Positions 23,311-34,600 are shown, numbered from the stretch's first letter. The stretch: 64,000 nucleotides of DNA from Vreelandella azerica (GCF_013112225.1 NZ_JABFHI010000004.1:248001-312000); one strand, 5' to 3'. Translations and numbers: made by a program. The notes: generated from the sequence alone by a model not told the origin.

Positions 23311-25932
23311 TTACGCTTGTCCTCAACCTGCCATTGACCGTTAGCGAAGGTTGCTTTCCACCCTGTGGCCTTACCGTCTTCATCCGTCATCACATATTGC
23401 TCCTTGTTCTTACGTGAGAAGCGAATCTGGGCGGGGCGTCCATCCGGGTCTTCGGTCGGCGCCTTGAGAATAAAGTGATATTTCTCAGGCAGCTCATCCG
23501 CGTGCGCTTTCAACTCTTTAACCAGAGGCGGACGGGTTTCACGGTTTTTCGGAAACTTGCTGGCTGCCAGAAACAGGCCGCTGGCACCATCGCGCAGCAC
23601 GTAATGATCCTCGACTTTCTGGCAAGCCAGTTCCGGCATTGCAATCGGATCCATTTTCGGTGGCGCCACCTCACCACTTTTTAGCAACTTACGGGTATTT
23701 TTACATTCGCTGTTGGTACAGCCAAAATATTTGCCAAACCGGCCTGACTTGAGCTGCATTTCACTGCCACACTTATCACATTCGATAATCGGCCCGTCAT
23801 AACCCTTGATCTTGAACTTGCCTGCTTCCACTTCGTAGCCATCGCAATCAGGGCTGTTACCGCAGATGTGCAGCTTGCGGGTTTCATCAATCAGGTAATT
23901 GTCCATGGCCGTGCCGCACTTGGGGCAGCGGCGCTTGGCGCGCAGTGCATCAGCTTCGGCTTCCTCCCCGGCATCGGCGGCCACCGCTTCTTCACCAGGA
24001 ATCAGGTCAATGGTGGTCTTACAGCGTTCCTTTGGCGGCAGGTTATAACCACTGCAGCCCAAAAAGACCCCGGTTGATGCGGTGCGAATCTGCATCTTAC
24101 GCCCACAGCTTGGGCAGTCGATATCCGTCGGCACTGGCTGATTGGGGCGCATACCGTCTTCACTTTCGGCTTTTGCCAGTTCATCACGAAATTCGTGATA
24201 GAAGGCATCCAGTAAGGCCCGCCAGTTGCGCTCACCTTCGGCTACTTCATCCAGGCTGTCTTCCATTCGTGCGGTGAATGAAAAATCCATCAGATCCGGG
24301 AAAGATTCTTTCAACCGCTCGGTAACAATATCGCCAAGTTTCTCGGCATAAAAGCGCCGATTTTCAAGCTTTACATAACCACGATCCTGAATCGTTGAAA
24401 TAATCGACGCATAGGTGGACGGCCGGCCAATGCCCTGTTTTTCGAGTTCTTTCACCAGTGCCGCTTCCGAATATCGCGCCGTTGGTTTGGTGAAGTGCTG
24501 CTGCGGGTCGAGTTTTTCCAGCTGCATCGGGGTGCCTTCCGGCAGATCTGGCAGCTGCTGATCTTCGTTTTTACCCCCGGCTTCATCACCCGAGTATAAC
24601 CATCGAACTTGAGTACCCGCCCTTTGGCGCGTAGTTCATAGCCGTCAACCTGCACGTTCAGGGTGGTGGAAAGGTACTCGGCAGGCGTCATCTGACAGGC
24701 CAGGAATTGCCGCCAGATCAGTTCATACAGGCGCTCGGCGTCTCTTTCCATGCTGGCAAGCTCTGTCGCTTTGCGCTCTACGCTGGAAGGACGGATAGCC
24801 TCGTGGGCTTCCTGAGCACTTTCCTTGCTGGAATAGCGAATAGGCTTTTCTGGAAGATATTGTGCGCCGAAGGCATCACCAATATAGGTACGGGCACTTT
24901 CAACGGCATCCTTGGAAAGATTGGTCGAATCGGTACGCATATAGGTGATATAGCCCGCCTCATAGAGACGCTGAGCCATGGTCATGGTCTTTTTGACCGA
25001 GAATCCCAGACGGCTGCTGGCCGCTTGTTGCAGCGTTGAGGTAATGAAGGGAGCACTGGGCTTTGAACGGGTCGGTTTGTCTTCCCGCGAGGTGATTGCC
25101 AACTGTGCGTGGCGCAAGGCGGCAATCTGCTCCATGGTTTCCGCTTCGCTGGCAGGCCGAAAGGCTTTACCGTTGTAACGCGCAAGCTCAAAACGTATCA
25201 GCTCACCTTCTGGCGAAACCAGATCCGCGTGCACGTCCCAGAACTCTTCCGGAACAAAAGCACGAATCTCGCGCTCGCGCTCAACAATCAGACGAACGGC
25301 CACCGACTGCACTCGCCCCGCCGATAAGCCGCGGGCAATCTTGGCCCACAGCAGCGGCGACAGCATAAAACCCACTACGCGATCAAGAAAACGCCGAGCT
25401 TGCTGCGCCTCTACCCTGGGGATATTAAGTGCGCCAGGGGCCTTGAACGCATCCTGGATGGCATTCTTGGTAATCTCGTTAAACACCACACGTTTATAAC
25501 GCTCGTTATCACCACCGATGGTTTCACGCAGGTGCCAGGCGATCGCCTCCCCTTCACGATCCAAATCCGTGGCCAGATAAACCGCATCGGCTTTCTCTGC
25601 CATTTTTTCAGCTCTGCAACCACTTTTTCCTTGCCGGGCAAGATTTCATAATGGGCCTGCCAGCCATTATCAGGGTCTATGCCCATCCGCCGAATCAGCT
25701 GGTCGTGGGCTTTATGCTTTTTATAAACGGCCTTTTCTTCCGGCGACATTTTGCGTGTTAGCGCCGCCTGACGGGCACGCTCCTTTGGGTCGGAGGCCGT
25801 CTTTCCCGAGCCGCTGGTCGGCAGGTCACGGATATGACCCACGCTCGACTTCACGATGAAATCGTTGCCGAGATACTTATTGATCGTCTTCGCCTTGGCA
25901 GGCGACTCGACGATGACCAGTGACTTGCCCAT
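23307..25932 (-). CDS. topA: DNA topoisomerase I (two frameshifts in assembly)
   Basis: Relaxes negative supercoils by a 5'-phosphotyrosine intermediate. Toprim domain begins [17 protein letters not shown] with [13 protein letters not shown]; the active-site Tyr is in [12 protein letters not shown]. Three C-terminal zinc-ribbon/OB modules follow ([27 protein letters not shown]) plus a basic tail. The frame is lost in an A6 run at 25604-25609 (needs A7: [14 protein letters not shown]) and a G5 run at 24574-24578 (needs G6: [18 protein letters not shown]). Corrected length is 875 residues versus 865 in E. coli. ATG at 25932 has GGAG upstream. Confidence 0.95.
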
Positions 25933-26162
25933 AGTGCTCCACTTAAATAACGTGCCGGCTGATGTGAGGCGGCAAATGAATGCAAAAACGTGCACAAGCT
26001 GATTGACCGCTGCACGCCTGAAAAAATGCGCTTACCCTACCCCAGGCCATGCAGAAGCGCCAGCCTTGAACAACGTTAAACCAGCGGACACTTGCCTGAC
26101 AACTTCAGCTAGACACTAGACTGCCAAACGCCAAACGGCAACCTTCGAAAAATTTGATGTAT

Positions 26163-26195
26163 ACAAAAACGCCCCAGCCATTTTGCCGGGGCGTT
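26163..26195 (-). terminator. terminator of the DUF3141 gene
   Basis: On the minus strand AACGCCCCGGC...GCTGGGGCGTT forms a strong stem followed by TTTTTG, 16 bases beyond the stop. Confidence 0.88.
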
Positions 26196-26210
26196 GAGTT
26201 AACCACTCAA

Positions 26211-28685
26211 TCAGCGCTTGCGCGATTGACCACGGGTAGTGGTCTTATTGGCAGCGGGGGCCTTTTTTGCTTGCGTTTTTACAGGCTCTTTTGGCTCAGG
26301 CGTAGCCGCTGGCTTGGCAGTCGTTTCAGCGTTTTCCGCCTTGGCGGGCGCTTGCTCTGCTTTTACTTCAGCTTCAGGGGCTGGCTGAACTGGCGCGGAC
26401 TCAACCGGAGCTGACTTAACGGGTACTTCAACCAGTGTTTCAGGGCGCGCCTGATCAAACAACGCCTTGACTTGCTCAAAACGTTCTGATGAGTGTTCCG
26501 ACAAATCGCCGCTGGCGGCCAGTACATGATCCAGATGGTCAATATGCGCATCAATCTGGGCATTGCTCTGACCAGCCAGTAGTTGCGGCAGGGTAGCAAG
26601 GGCTTCTTCACGATCCAGCTTGAGAATAAAGAACTGCTCACGTACCAGTTTCTTGAACTCATCCAGCGAGCTGCCCGGCTCAAGCTCAGCGCGTGACGCC
26701 CGCAGACGCTTGAAGTTACGCTCATCCGTGGCTGGCGAACCGCCGAGCACGTAAATAACCGCGCGCATTACCGCTTCGTGCTCACCACCATGAGCAATCC
26801 GCTCGCGCAGCTCTTCACGGCGCTGCTGGATAAAGCGACGATGTTCAGGCTCTGCGCCTGGACGACGACGATGAACATGGGCATCGCCATAGAGACCAAC
26901 GGCGGCCTGCAGCAGAGGCTGGCCATAAACATCCAGGAAAATGCGCTCAAGCGAACTATCACGCAGATCACGCACGGCGTTCAGATTAGACACGATCTGC
27001 TCGGAAACAATGCCTTCCATGGATTTAAACAGGTTATCGTGGCCTACCTGATGACGGTTAGCGCGCACCGCATCCGCCATGACTGGCAAAGGAACGGTCA
27101 GAGGGTTACGATCCGACATTAATCGGTAGCCCAGGCGGATCGGGTGCATGCGCCGTATCCAGCGGGCCATTTCAGGCGTATTAAGCGCTTGAATCCAGGG
27201 CTGAACCGCCAAACGGTAAATGCCCAGATTAATCTCTGATACGCGCGCAACGGTCGCGAAACGACGATCATCTTCGGCGATGGGATTGACTTCCTGATCA
27301 AGCTCATCAAAGTTGCGCGTCTCGAATTCGAGCAGATACTCACGCTCGATCAGCTCAGCATCTGGCCGTTCGGAAGCGCGGGTAATCTTGGTTTCATAGA
27401 GCCCAGGCGGCATCACATCGATGTAATCCATGTTAGCCGTGAACTCGGAATGCTCCTTGCGGGAAACACTACCAGAGACAAAGATGCCCAGATGGCCCGT
27501 GGTATCGTGCAGGCAGTAGACAATGGTCTGGTCGTTGGCAATGATGTCCTCTTCGCCTTCATACAGATCACGAATCCAGCCAAGCGCCTGGGGCGGCGGC
27601 GTAATATCGTCACCACGCGAACAGAACACCACGACCGGCGAGCGGACATTGCGTAAGTCAACGCGACGCCCATCACGGGTCACCAGCTGAGCGGTCGACA
27701 GACGGTTACCGACAAACAGGTTATCCACGATGTACTGGATTTCTTCGCCACCCAGCACCACGTGGCCGCCCCACCAGCGTTCAAATTCCAGATAACGTTC
27801 GGCTTCGTTATCGATGTTATCAAACAGGTGATACTGCTTTTTCCAGTAGGTATTGGCCGGGTTCAGGCGTTCGAAGTTTTGCACCAGCCAGGCACCGTCA
27901 AACAGACCGTTACCAATATCACTGGTCAAGGCAGTCACCCAACTGCCGCCGGTAATCCCGCCGGTATAACGCATCGGCGCCTTGCCACGCTCACCTGCCC
28001 AGTAAGAAAGCGGTGCACCCGCAATCAGGATGGGGCCAAACACGTCAGGCTCCAGCGCTGCCGCCATCATGATCTGCCAGCCCGCCTGACAGTTACCCAC
28101 CACCATCGGCTTTTCACAGGTATCCGGATGCAGAGAACTTACATGGCGCAGAAAAGCGATTTCCGCTTCGACAACGTCTTCAACCGTCTGCCCTGGCTCC
28201 GGGAAAGGCAGAAAGCCGATAAAGTAGCAAGGGTGTCCAGCGCGCATGGCAACACCCAGCTCGCTGTCAGGCTTAAAACCGCCAATGCCCGGGCCGTGGC
28301 CGGCACGGGGGTCGACGACCACAAAGGGACGCTTCAGCTCGTCAATTTCGACGCCTTCCGGCGGCAGAACGCGCATTAATTCATAGTTGGTAGGATGCTC
28401 GAGCTCACGACCATCCATGACAACTTCGGTTTTAAAGCCAAGCACATTGGGCTTGGTTTGCTCCATATGCTCAAGGTATTGATTACCCCGTTGGCGCATC
28501 ACATCCCAGTAGAGAATGCTGCGCTCCAGGCCGTCGCGCCAGTAGTCAAGTGCAGCGCGGCCAAAACCGAAGGGGTCACACAGGGTCATCATCGCTTGGG
28601 TTCCGGCATTTAACGGAAAGTCGGCGATGGCGCCATCATTGCCAGTTGGCGCTGATGGCATAAAAGGGTTGGCGAGAAAGTTCAT
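26211..28685 (-). CDS. DUF3141 PhaC-like alpha/beta-hydrolase with Ala/Lys/Pro tail
   Basis: 824 residues. The N-terminal half is an alpha/beta-hydrolase related to polyhydroxyalkanoate synthases: nucleophile-elbow VVGNCQAGW with Cys near 199, Asp in SRGDDITPP near 358 and His in HDTTGHLGIF near 396 form a PhaC-like Cys-Asp-His triad. A long helical region (~430-730) has no name I recognise. The last ~85 residues are low-complexity Ala/Pro/Lys/Glu ending in RGQSRKR, resembling basic tails of PhaF-type phasins that touch DNA. Annotated elsewhere as DUF3141; biochemical role is not settled. ATG has AAGGGAG upstream. Single-gene unit with its own terminator. Confidence 0.8.
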   Translation of the reverse strand: MNFLANPFMPSAPTGNDGAIADFPLNAGTQAMMTLCDPFGFGRAALDYWRDGLERSILYWDVMRQRGNQYLEHMEQTKPNVLGFKTEVVMDGRELEHPTNYELMRVLPPEGVEIDELKRPFVVVDPRAGHGPGIGGFKPDSELGVAMRAGHPCYFIGFLPFPEPGQTVEDVVEAEIAFLRHVSSLHPDTCEKPMVVGNCQAGWQIMMAAALEPDVFGPILIAGAPLSYWAGERGKAPMRYTGGITGGSWVTALTSDIGNGLFDGAWLVQNFERLNPANTYWKKQYHLFDNIDNEAERYLEFERWWGGHVVLGGEEIQYIVDNLFVGNRLSTAQLVTRDGRRVDLRNVRSPVVVFCSRGDDITPPPQALGWIRDLYEGEEDIIANDQTIVYCLHDTTGHLGIFVSGSVSRKEHSEFTANMDYIDVMPPGLYETKITRASERPDAELIEREYLLEFETRNFDELDQEVNPIAEDDRRFATVARVSEINLGIYRLAVQPWIQALNTPEMARWIRRMHPIRLGYRLMSDRNPLTVPLPVMADAVRANRHQVGHDNLFKSMEGIVSEQIVSNLNAVRDLRDSSLERIFLDVYGQPLLQAAVGLYGDAHVHRRRPGAEPEHRRFIQQRREELRERIAHGGEHEAVMRAVIYVLGGSPATDERNFKRLRASRAELEPGSSLDEFKKLVREQFFILKLDREEALATLPQLLAGQSNAQIDAHIDHLDHVLAASGDLSEHSSERFEQVKALFDQARPETLVEVPVKSAPVESAPVQPAPEAEVKAEQAPAKAENAETTAKPAATPEPKEPVKTQAKKAPAANKTTTRGQSRKR

Positions 28686-29067
28686 GGATTCTCCCTTGGG
28701 CCAGCATGAGTGCCATGGCCCTAAATCGTTTTATGCTGCAACGCAATATAGTGTAATTCACACAGCCCTCAACGTCGATGAAGAAAGCTACTTTATCGCT
28801 GCCAATGTTGTGATTGTTCACTTTTAACGCTGTTCCAGCCGGAAAACCAAGGCATCAGACAGAGAAACAGGATTTGATCATGACAATATTCGCCGCTGTT
28901 GTTAATCATCCTTTATAGCGCTACCTTACAATGACGTAACGATATCCCGCTTTCTGCCAAATATGTTACATTGAGCCTTATAGACTTCTGTCGACATTGA
29001 CCCATATTCCCGAGCGGTTAAAGAGGCCAGATAATGACCGCTCTCGCCATAGCAGAGGCGCTTTATT
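28686..29067. other. intergenic region between divergent DUF3141 and lipA genes
   Basis: About 380 AT-rich bases with no supported gene. It must hold the promoters of both flanking genes. A stretch at 29008-29045 (CCCGAGCGGTTAAAG...) superficially resembles a tRNA D-arm but no cloverleaf can be built. No other structure noticed. Confidence 0.5.
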
Positions 29068-30129
29068 ATGAGCAATCACCCCTCGCAGCGTATTTCCAGC
29101 GGCGAAAAATTCCGTAATGAACATGGCATGGCCGTCATCAAGGACGGCATCAAACAAAGCAAGCAAGTACCAGAAACACCGTCTACCTTACCTGAGCGTA
29201 AACCTGCCTGGCTGCGCGCCAAAATGCCCGGCGGCGGACGTTTTGAAGCCGTCAAGAAAAACGTCAAGTCGCATGGGTTAAGCACCGTATGCGCTGAGTC
29301 CCACTGCCCCAACATGGGTGAATGCTGGAGCAATGGCACGGCAACCATCATGCTGATGGGCTCTGTTTGTACACGGGCATGCCGCTTCTGTGCCGTCGAT
29401 ACAGGCAACCCCAAAGGCTGGCTGGATCATGATGAGCCTGAGAATACGGCTAAGTCGGTTGAACTGATGGGGCTACGCTATGTGGTGCTTACCTCGGTGG
29501 ACCGGGACGATCTTGACGATGGCGGCGCCTCCCATTATGCGGCCTGCATACAAGCCATCAAGCGCCATACGCCTGAGGTGGTCGTAGAAGCCTTGACACC
29601 GGATTTTGACGCTGAACCCAAAGCGATTGAGCGGGTGGTTGATTCAGGCTTGCAGGTGTTTGCCCAGAACGTCGAGACCGTTGAGCGGCTGACGCAAAGG
29701 GTTCGCGACCCTCGTGCTGGCTATCGCAAGACGCTGGACGTTCTGGCCCACGCCAAGCGCTATCGTCCTGATATCATCACCAAGACCAGCCTGATGCTGG
29801 GGCTGGGCGAAACCAAGGAAGAAATCCTCAAGACCTTTGACGACCTGCGCGAGATTGGCGTCGATATCGTGACGCTCGGTCAGTACTTGCGCCCCACCAA
29901 GAATCACCTGCCGGTTGAACGCTACGTAACTCCGGAAGAATTTGAAGAGCTGCGTCAGCTTGGGCTTGAAAAGGGCTTCATGGAAGTGCCTTCCGGCCCT
30001 CTGGTGCGCTCCAGCTATCGCGCTGACCGGGTATTCGAGAAAAACAACCTTGGCTTGGCAACGCCTGCCAAAGTGCCTGGCCTGGCAGAAGAAGACAACA
30101 ATCTTATTCCGGCTTTCAACGTCGGCTAG
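29068..30129 (+). CDS. lipA: lipoyl synthase
   Basis: 353 residues. Radical SAM enzyme that inserts two sulfurs into protein-bound octanoyl groups. The auxiliary cluster ligands are in [12 protein letters not shown] near 78-89, the radical SAM CxxxCxxC in CTRACRFC near 104-111, and the C-terminal SSYRAD carries the conserved Ser. Convergent with lipB, whose stop is eight bases away; LipB supplies its octanoylated substrate. Confidence 0.97.
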   Translation: MSNHPSQRISSGEKFRNEHGMAVIKDGIKQSKQVPETPSTLPERKPAWLRAKMPGGGRFEAVKKNVKSHGLSTVCAESHCPNMGECWSNGTATIMLMGSVCTRACRFCAVDTGNPKGWLDHDEPENTAKSVELMGLRYVVLTSVDRDDLDDGGASHYAACIQAIKRHTPEVVVEALTPDFDAEPKAIERVVDSGLQVFAQNVETVERLTQRVRDPRAGYRKTLDVLAHAKRYRPDIITKTSLMLGLGETKEEILKTFDDLREIGVDIVTLGQYLRPTKNHLPVERYVTPEEFEELRQLGLEKGFMEVPSGPLVRSSYRADRVFEKNNLGLATPAKVPGLAEEDNNLIPAFNVG

Positions 30130-30137
30130 CCGGGTTT

Positions 30138-30787
30138 TTACGGCTTTGGCGTTAACCGACGCTGAAGCCGTGCTGCCAAGGCCTCTGCAAGCTCTCTGCC
30201 CACAGAGTCACAGCTAATTTGGCGTTCAACCAGATCAGCCAGATTAGTCATCTGCATGCCAGCATAGCCGCAGGGGTTAATGCGCTCAAACGATGACAGG
30301 TCAGCCTCCACATTGAGTGCTACGCCGTGAAAGCTGCCTCCCCTTCGGATGCGCAGACCCAAAGATGCGATTTTGGCCTCGCCCGTTGCGGTGGTGACAT
30401 AGACACCTGGGGCATCCGGCTTGGCGTTGGCACTTACCCCATAGTTTTCCAGGACATCAATTACCGCGTTTTCAATCGCGCTTACCAGATCTCTTACTCC
30501 AACCCCGCCCGGCGCACGTCTAAGAGCGGATACAACACGACTTGCCCAGGGCCATGGTAGGTCACCTGCCCACCACGGTCTGTATGCACCACAGGAATAT
30601 TGCCTGGCATCAAAAGATGCTCAGGTTTACCGGCGCGCCCTTGGGTGAAAACAGGCTCATGTTCCACCAGCCAGAACTGATCGGGCGTTTCAGCGTCACG
30701 GGTATCCGTCAGCGAACGCATGGCTTCCCAGACGGGCAGATAGGGACGCATCCCCAACAGGTGTAACTCAATGGACTGTTTATCCAT
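30138..30787 (-). CDS. lipB: octanoyltransferase LipB (frameshifted in assembly)
   Basis: Transfers octanoate from ACP to lipoyl domains. [17 protein letters not shown] and [19 protein letters not shown] carry the conserved binding motifs; the catalytic Cys is in [13 protein letters not shown] and the Lys in [18 protein letters not shown]. The frame breaks in a G4 run at 30503-30506 (needs G5: [15 protein letters not shown]). Corrected length is 216 residues (E. coli 213). ATG at 30787 overlaps the ybeD stop (TGATG), so it is coupled to ybeD. Confidence 0.94.
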
Positions 30788-31104
30788 CACAGCACCATAT
30801 GCACGCGGCCAGTGGCCTTAAGGTCGACAAATAGCCGCTTGATCTGCTCCTCGCTGGTAGCCTGAATCGTCAGCCGGACGGATTGAAAACGGCCATTGCG
30901 GCTATCCACCACGACCACTGTACTGGCATCAAATGCCGGCGAGTGAGTTACCACCACCTGACACACGGCTGCTGCAAAGTCGTCGGCCGCATCACCCACC
31001 ACCTTGATAGGATAATCACAGGGGAAGGTAATTTTGGCTGCCGAAGGGTCATTAGCCACCGGCTGACGCATATCCCGAAACGTTTTTTTACCACTTGATT
31101 TCAT
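30787..31104 (-). CDS. ybeD: YbeD-like protein (DUF493)
   Basis: About 105 residues. C-terminal beta-alpha ACT-like fold of the YbeD family ([28 protein letters not shown], ending RVHMVL). Conserved beside lipB and dacA in many gammaproteobacteria; role unclear. ATG at 31104 chosen over 31131 from family length, with a basic N-terminal extension relative to E. coli. A terminator lies just upstream, so ybeD-lipB probably has its own promoter or relies on read-through. Confidence 0.85.
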   Translation of the reverse strand: MKSSGKKTFRDMRQPVANDPSAAKITFPCDYPIKVVGDAADDFAAAVCQVVVTHSPAFDASTVVVVDSRNGRFQSVRLTIQATSEEQIKRLFVDLKATGRVHMVL

Positions 31105-31128
31105 CGCAACATCCAAACGGTTTATCAA

Positions 31129-31157
31129 CAAAAACGACCTGGAGTTTCCAGGCCGTT
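31129..31157 (-). terminator. terminator between dacA and ybeD
   Basis: On the minus strand AACGGCCTGG-AAACT-CCAGGTCGTT is a ten-pair stem (one G-U) followed by TTTTTG. It would end transcripts of the proA-to-dacA cluster. Confidence 0.8.
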
Positions 31158-31206
31158 CAGCTTACCAGAGGGAACCCTCCGGTGAGAAAAAGTCACTTAC
31201 TGGCGG

Positions 31207-32475
31207 CTAGTCCAGAAACCCACTGATCAAGCCGCTAAAGAAACGCCGCACCTGATCCAGTAGACGCTTGAACAGGCCGCCCTCTTCAACGTCTTCCAGC
31301 GCAACTAGGGTGCGCGCTCCCACCACGTCTTCACCAAGCACTATTTCCAACTGACCCACCTGATCACCTTTTGAGATGGGGGCCATCAGATCACGATTCA
31401 AGTTCAGTCTGGCACGTAATTCTTCGTTACGGTTGCGCGGCAGGGTGACATGGACTTCATCGCCGACACCCGCGCTGACTTCGTTGCTGGCGCCGCCCCA
31501 TATACGCGGCGAAGCCAGCACTTCATCCTGCTCATAGATCGGCAGCGTTTCGTAAAACCGATAACCGTAGCTGAGCAGTTTCTGAGTTTCCTGAGCGCGG
31601 GCTTCCTCAGAGTTGGTACCCATCACCACTGACACCAGACGCATACCATCACGCTCAGCTGACGCCACCAGCCCATAACCCGCCTCAGAGGTCCAGCCGG
31701 TTTTCAGGCCATCCACGGTTGGGTCGCGCCACAGCAGACGGTTACGGTTAGGCTGATCAATTCCACCAAAGGAGAAGGAGCGCTGAGAGTAAATCGCATA
31801 GTGTTCAGGATAGTCATTGATAATGTACTGGGCGAGCAGCGCCATGTCCCGTGCACTTGAATAATGATTTTCGCCCGGAAGCCCGGTTGGGTTTTCAAAA
31901 TTGGTGTTATGCATGCCCAAGCGAGTGGCATGTTGGTTCATCAGATCCGCAAAAGGCACTTCTCCACCGGCCAGATGCTCTGCCATGGCCACACTGGCAT
32001 CGTTACCTGAGACAATGATGATACCGTGGAGTAGATCATCTACCGACACCTGGGTACCCACCTCAATAAACATCTTGGAGCCACCTGTACGCCAGGCCTT
32101 TTCGCTGATATTGACCATATCGTTGGGCTTGATGGTGCCGCGATCCAGTTCGCGCTCAACCAGATAAGCCGTCATCAGCTTGGTTAGGCTTGCAGGCGGC
32201 AGCTGCTCATCCGGTTTATGTGCTGCCAATACGTGGCCGCTATTGGCGTCCATCAGAATCCACGACTTGGCAGCCAGCTGGGGCGGTGAGGGAATAATCG
32301 TCTGAGGCTGGGGAATCGCCTGGGCATTGGCGGTTACTGCCAACACTGTGGTCATCACGCCTGCGCCAACAATAAGACTTGCGCGTCTTAATCGCAGAGA
32401 ACGCGAAAACCTGCGACCAAGACGTGATAGATCCGGCAGTGGTACCTTTTTAAACAGCGTTGAAATCGTCTTCAT
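31207..32475 (-). CDS. dacA: D-alanyl-D-alanine carboxypeptidase (PBP5/6-type)
   Basis: 422 residues. Trims the terminal D-Ala from peptidoglycan pentapeptides. Penicillin-binding motifs: SLTK (nucleophile Ser), SGN and KTG (GLKTGWTSEAGY), followed by a C-terminal beta domain and an amphipathic membrane-anchor helix (LFKRLLDQVRRFFSGLISGFLD). Signal segment near residues 30-52 is preceded by an unusually long basic leader. ATG at 32475 is preferred over the longer frame from 32523. Confidence 0.94.
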   Translation of the reverse strand: MKTISTLFKKVPLPDLSRLGRRFSRSLRLRRASLIVGAGVMTTVLAVTANAQAIPQPQTIIPSPPQLAAKSWILMDANSGHVLAAHKPDEQLPPASLTKLMTAYLVERELDRGTIKPNDMVNISEKAWRTGGSKMFIEVGTQVSVDDLLHGIIIVSGNDASVAMAEHLAGGEVPFADLMNQHATRLGMHNTNFENPTGLPGENHYSSARDMALLAQYIINDYPEHYAIYSQRSFSFGGIDQPNRNRLLWRDPTVDGLKTGWTSEAGYGLVASAERDGMRLVSVVMGTNSEEARAQETQKLLSYGYRFYETLPIYEQDEVLASPRIWGGASNEVSAGVGDEVHVTLPRNRNEELRARLNLNRDLMAPISKGDQVGQLEIVLGEDVVGARTLVALEDVEEGGLFKRLLDQVRRFFSGLISGFLD

Positions 32476-32560
32476 AACTAAAAATATCTCATTAAAATCA
32501 TTGGCCTCATAAGAGGCATACAAAGGTACAATGTACTTTATTGCTACTTTACAATCTGGA

Positions 32561-33463
32561 TTACTTTACAATAAATGCTTGCGGGTAGCCCGCTTGACGT
32601 AGCGTCTCACGCAGCGCCAACTCTTCCCGCTGGTGGCCTACCGGACCCACCTGGACACGATAGACGCCGCCGTCATCAGCTATCCTGACGTTCTGATCAA
32701 GGCGACTCTGCAACTGACGCTTCAGCTGTGTCGCACTGCCTCGGTCACTCAGGGCAGCCACCTGTAAGTATCCTGATGAATTGGTACGCCTATCTGTTGT
32801 GTCACTTGCCGGTAGCTGAGCCGTGTTGATTGACGAATGTCCTGCCCAGCCTTGCGGGTCGATCGCCTCGACTCTTACCCGCCCTGTCCCGGCCTCGGTA
32901 AAACCAAGTTGATAGGCCGCGGCATAGGAAAGGTCAATTTCGCGTTCGCTATGAAAAGGCCCCCTGTCGTTGATGCGGACGATCACCGAACTGCCGTTCT
33001 CCAGACTGGTTACCCTGGCAAAGGTGGGCAAAGGCAGCGAGCGGTGGGCGGCCGACATTTTATACATATCGTAGATTTCACCATTGGACGTAGCATAGCC
33101 ATGAAATTTTTCGCCATACCAGGAAGCCATCCCTTCTTTCACGTACCCTCTGGCATCCGGCAGCACACGGTAGGTTTCTCCCCATACTTCATAGGTTGGA
33201 CGATTGCCAGCGCGGGAAAGCGGTTCGACTCTCGGTTCAGCATTCGGCACCTGGGATACATCTGGCGGGTCAAGCGGATAGGCATCAGCACTGATGGCAT
33301 AACGCCCGCCGCCCGTCAGCTCGGGTGGCTCAGCGGTAGCGGGAGCTGGTGGTGGCACCTTACTGGCACAACCCGTTAGCAGCAGGGCAAATGCCATAGC
33401 CCCAGGTACCAGCCAAGCTGAAAGATTCGCCTTACAACCAGGAGTAGTGGCTTGCTTACTCAT
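32561..33463 (-). CDS. rlpA: RlpA-type septal-ring lytic transglycosylase
   Basis: 300 residues. Lipobox LLTGC near residue 32; double-psi beta-barrel domain with GMASWYGEKFHGYATSNGE and the conserved Asp in VRINDRGPF; C-terminal SPOR domain (SGYLQVAALSDRGSATQLKRQL...) that binds denuded glycan at the division site. In Pseudomonas RlpA cleaves denuded peptidoglycan. Start ATG overlaps the mltB stop by four bases. Confidence 0.93.
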   Translation of the reverse strand: MSKQATTPGCKANLSAWLVPGAMAFALLLTGCASKVPPPAPATAEPPELTGGGRYAISADAYPLDPPDVSQVPNAEPRVEPLSRAGNRPTYEVWGETYRVLPDARGYVKEGMASWYGEKFHGYATSNGEIYDMYKMSAAHRSLPLPTFARVTSLENGSSVIVRINDRGPFHSEREIDLSYAAAYQLGFTEAGTGRVRVEAIDPQGWAGHSSINTAQLPASDTTDRRTNSSGYLQVAALSDRGSATQLKRQLQSRLDQNVRIADDGGVYRVQVGPVGHQREELALRETLRQAGYPQAFIVK

Positions 33464-34566
33464 TGGACATCCTTTTCACTCGCCATAGTGTCACTTTTTG
33501 TTATCTTCAGATTACTGATGTCTTCCACTGCCGCCTTTTTCGCAATGGCTTGTGCCAACTCGGTAACTGCCATTGCATAAAGATGACTATGGTTATAACG
33601 CATGATTACGTAGAAGTTAAAGCTACCCAACCGATAATCCTGCACGTCTTCACTTATATCCAGATACAGCGGAACCACCCGTCGCTCAGGGTCGGACATA
33701 AAAGCTTCAGCCCCTTCCCCTTGGGGGTTATACCCGCCTCCATTACCTCGTTCAAGGTCAGGGTGGGCGTACTGGACTGATTGAACTCAAGCGTTTCAGG
33801 CGGGCTTTGCGGCCCTTCAGCCTGCTGATAGATTGGCTCTCCGGCTTGCCATCTATGCTCAGCAAAGTAGTTGGCAACACTACCAATGGCATCTATCGGG
33901 TTATTCCACAGATCACGAATGCCGTCCTGATCGAAATCCACCGCATACGCCTGATAGCTAGTGGGTATGAACTGAGGGTAGCCCATCGCTCCAGCATATG
34001 AACCTCTTAGTTCAGCCGGATCAACACCTTGCTCATAGGCAATTCTCAGCATGGCGGCGAGTTCGCCACGAAAGAAGCGTCCACGAGTAGGATGGTGAAA
34101 CCCCAGGGTGGCGAGCGAATCAAGTACCGGGTGTTTGCCTTTAAAGCGCCCATAGTAGGTTTCCACCCCAATAATGGCGGTAATGATTTCTGCAGGCACA
34201 CCGAACTGCTCAGTAGCGCGCTCCAAGGTTGGTAAGTGCAGGCGCATAAAATCAGCGCCCTGCTCGATACGCTCATCTTTCAGGAAGATATTGCGATACT
34301 CGTGCCATACTAGGCGACGCTCGGCAGCACCTTCCATAGCATCCAGCACCTCTCGGCGGTAAAACGTCCGCGCCAGAACATCGTATAGCCACTCTTGTGA
34401 CAGCCCCTGTGCCATCAGTTCAGATACCAGGACTGCCGTATCAGGATGGTGGTCAGGATGAAAACTCACCCCCTCAGGCTCACTGGCTGCGACACTGGAC
34501 AAACTTTTCCCCCATCAGTAGCATCAGCATAATGGCGCGCCGAAAGCCTCCCTTGGCCCTTATCAT
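33460..34566 (-). CDS. mltB: MltB-type lytic transglycosylase (two frameshifts in assembly)
   Basis: Cleaves glycan strands to 1,6-anhydro ends in the periplasm. Catalytic Glu in IIGVETYYGR and SYAGAMGYPQFIPTSY typical of MltB/SltB. The true start is ATG at 34566 with AAGGAG eight bases upstream, giving a signal peptide MIRAKGGFRRAIMLMLLMG; the frame then breaks in a G5 run at 34513-34517 (needs G4 or G7). A second break is a C5 run at 33723-33727 (needs C6: TPQGEGAEAFMSDPERRVVPLYLD). Corrected length is about 368-369 residues. No lipobox, so it is probably soluble. Confidence 0.9.
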
Positions 34567-34600
34567 CAATGCGACTCCTTTAGAGATTACGTTGTATGCA

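Noticed and set aside
29008..29045. Possible tRNA (CCCGAGCGGTTAAAG resembles a D-arm)
   Set aside because: No matching acceptor stem, anticodon loop or T-arm could be built around it.
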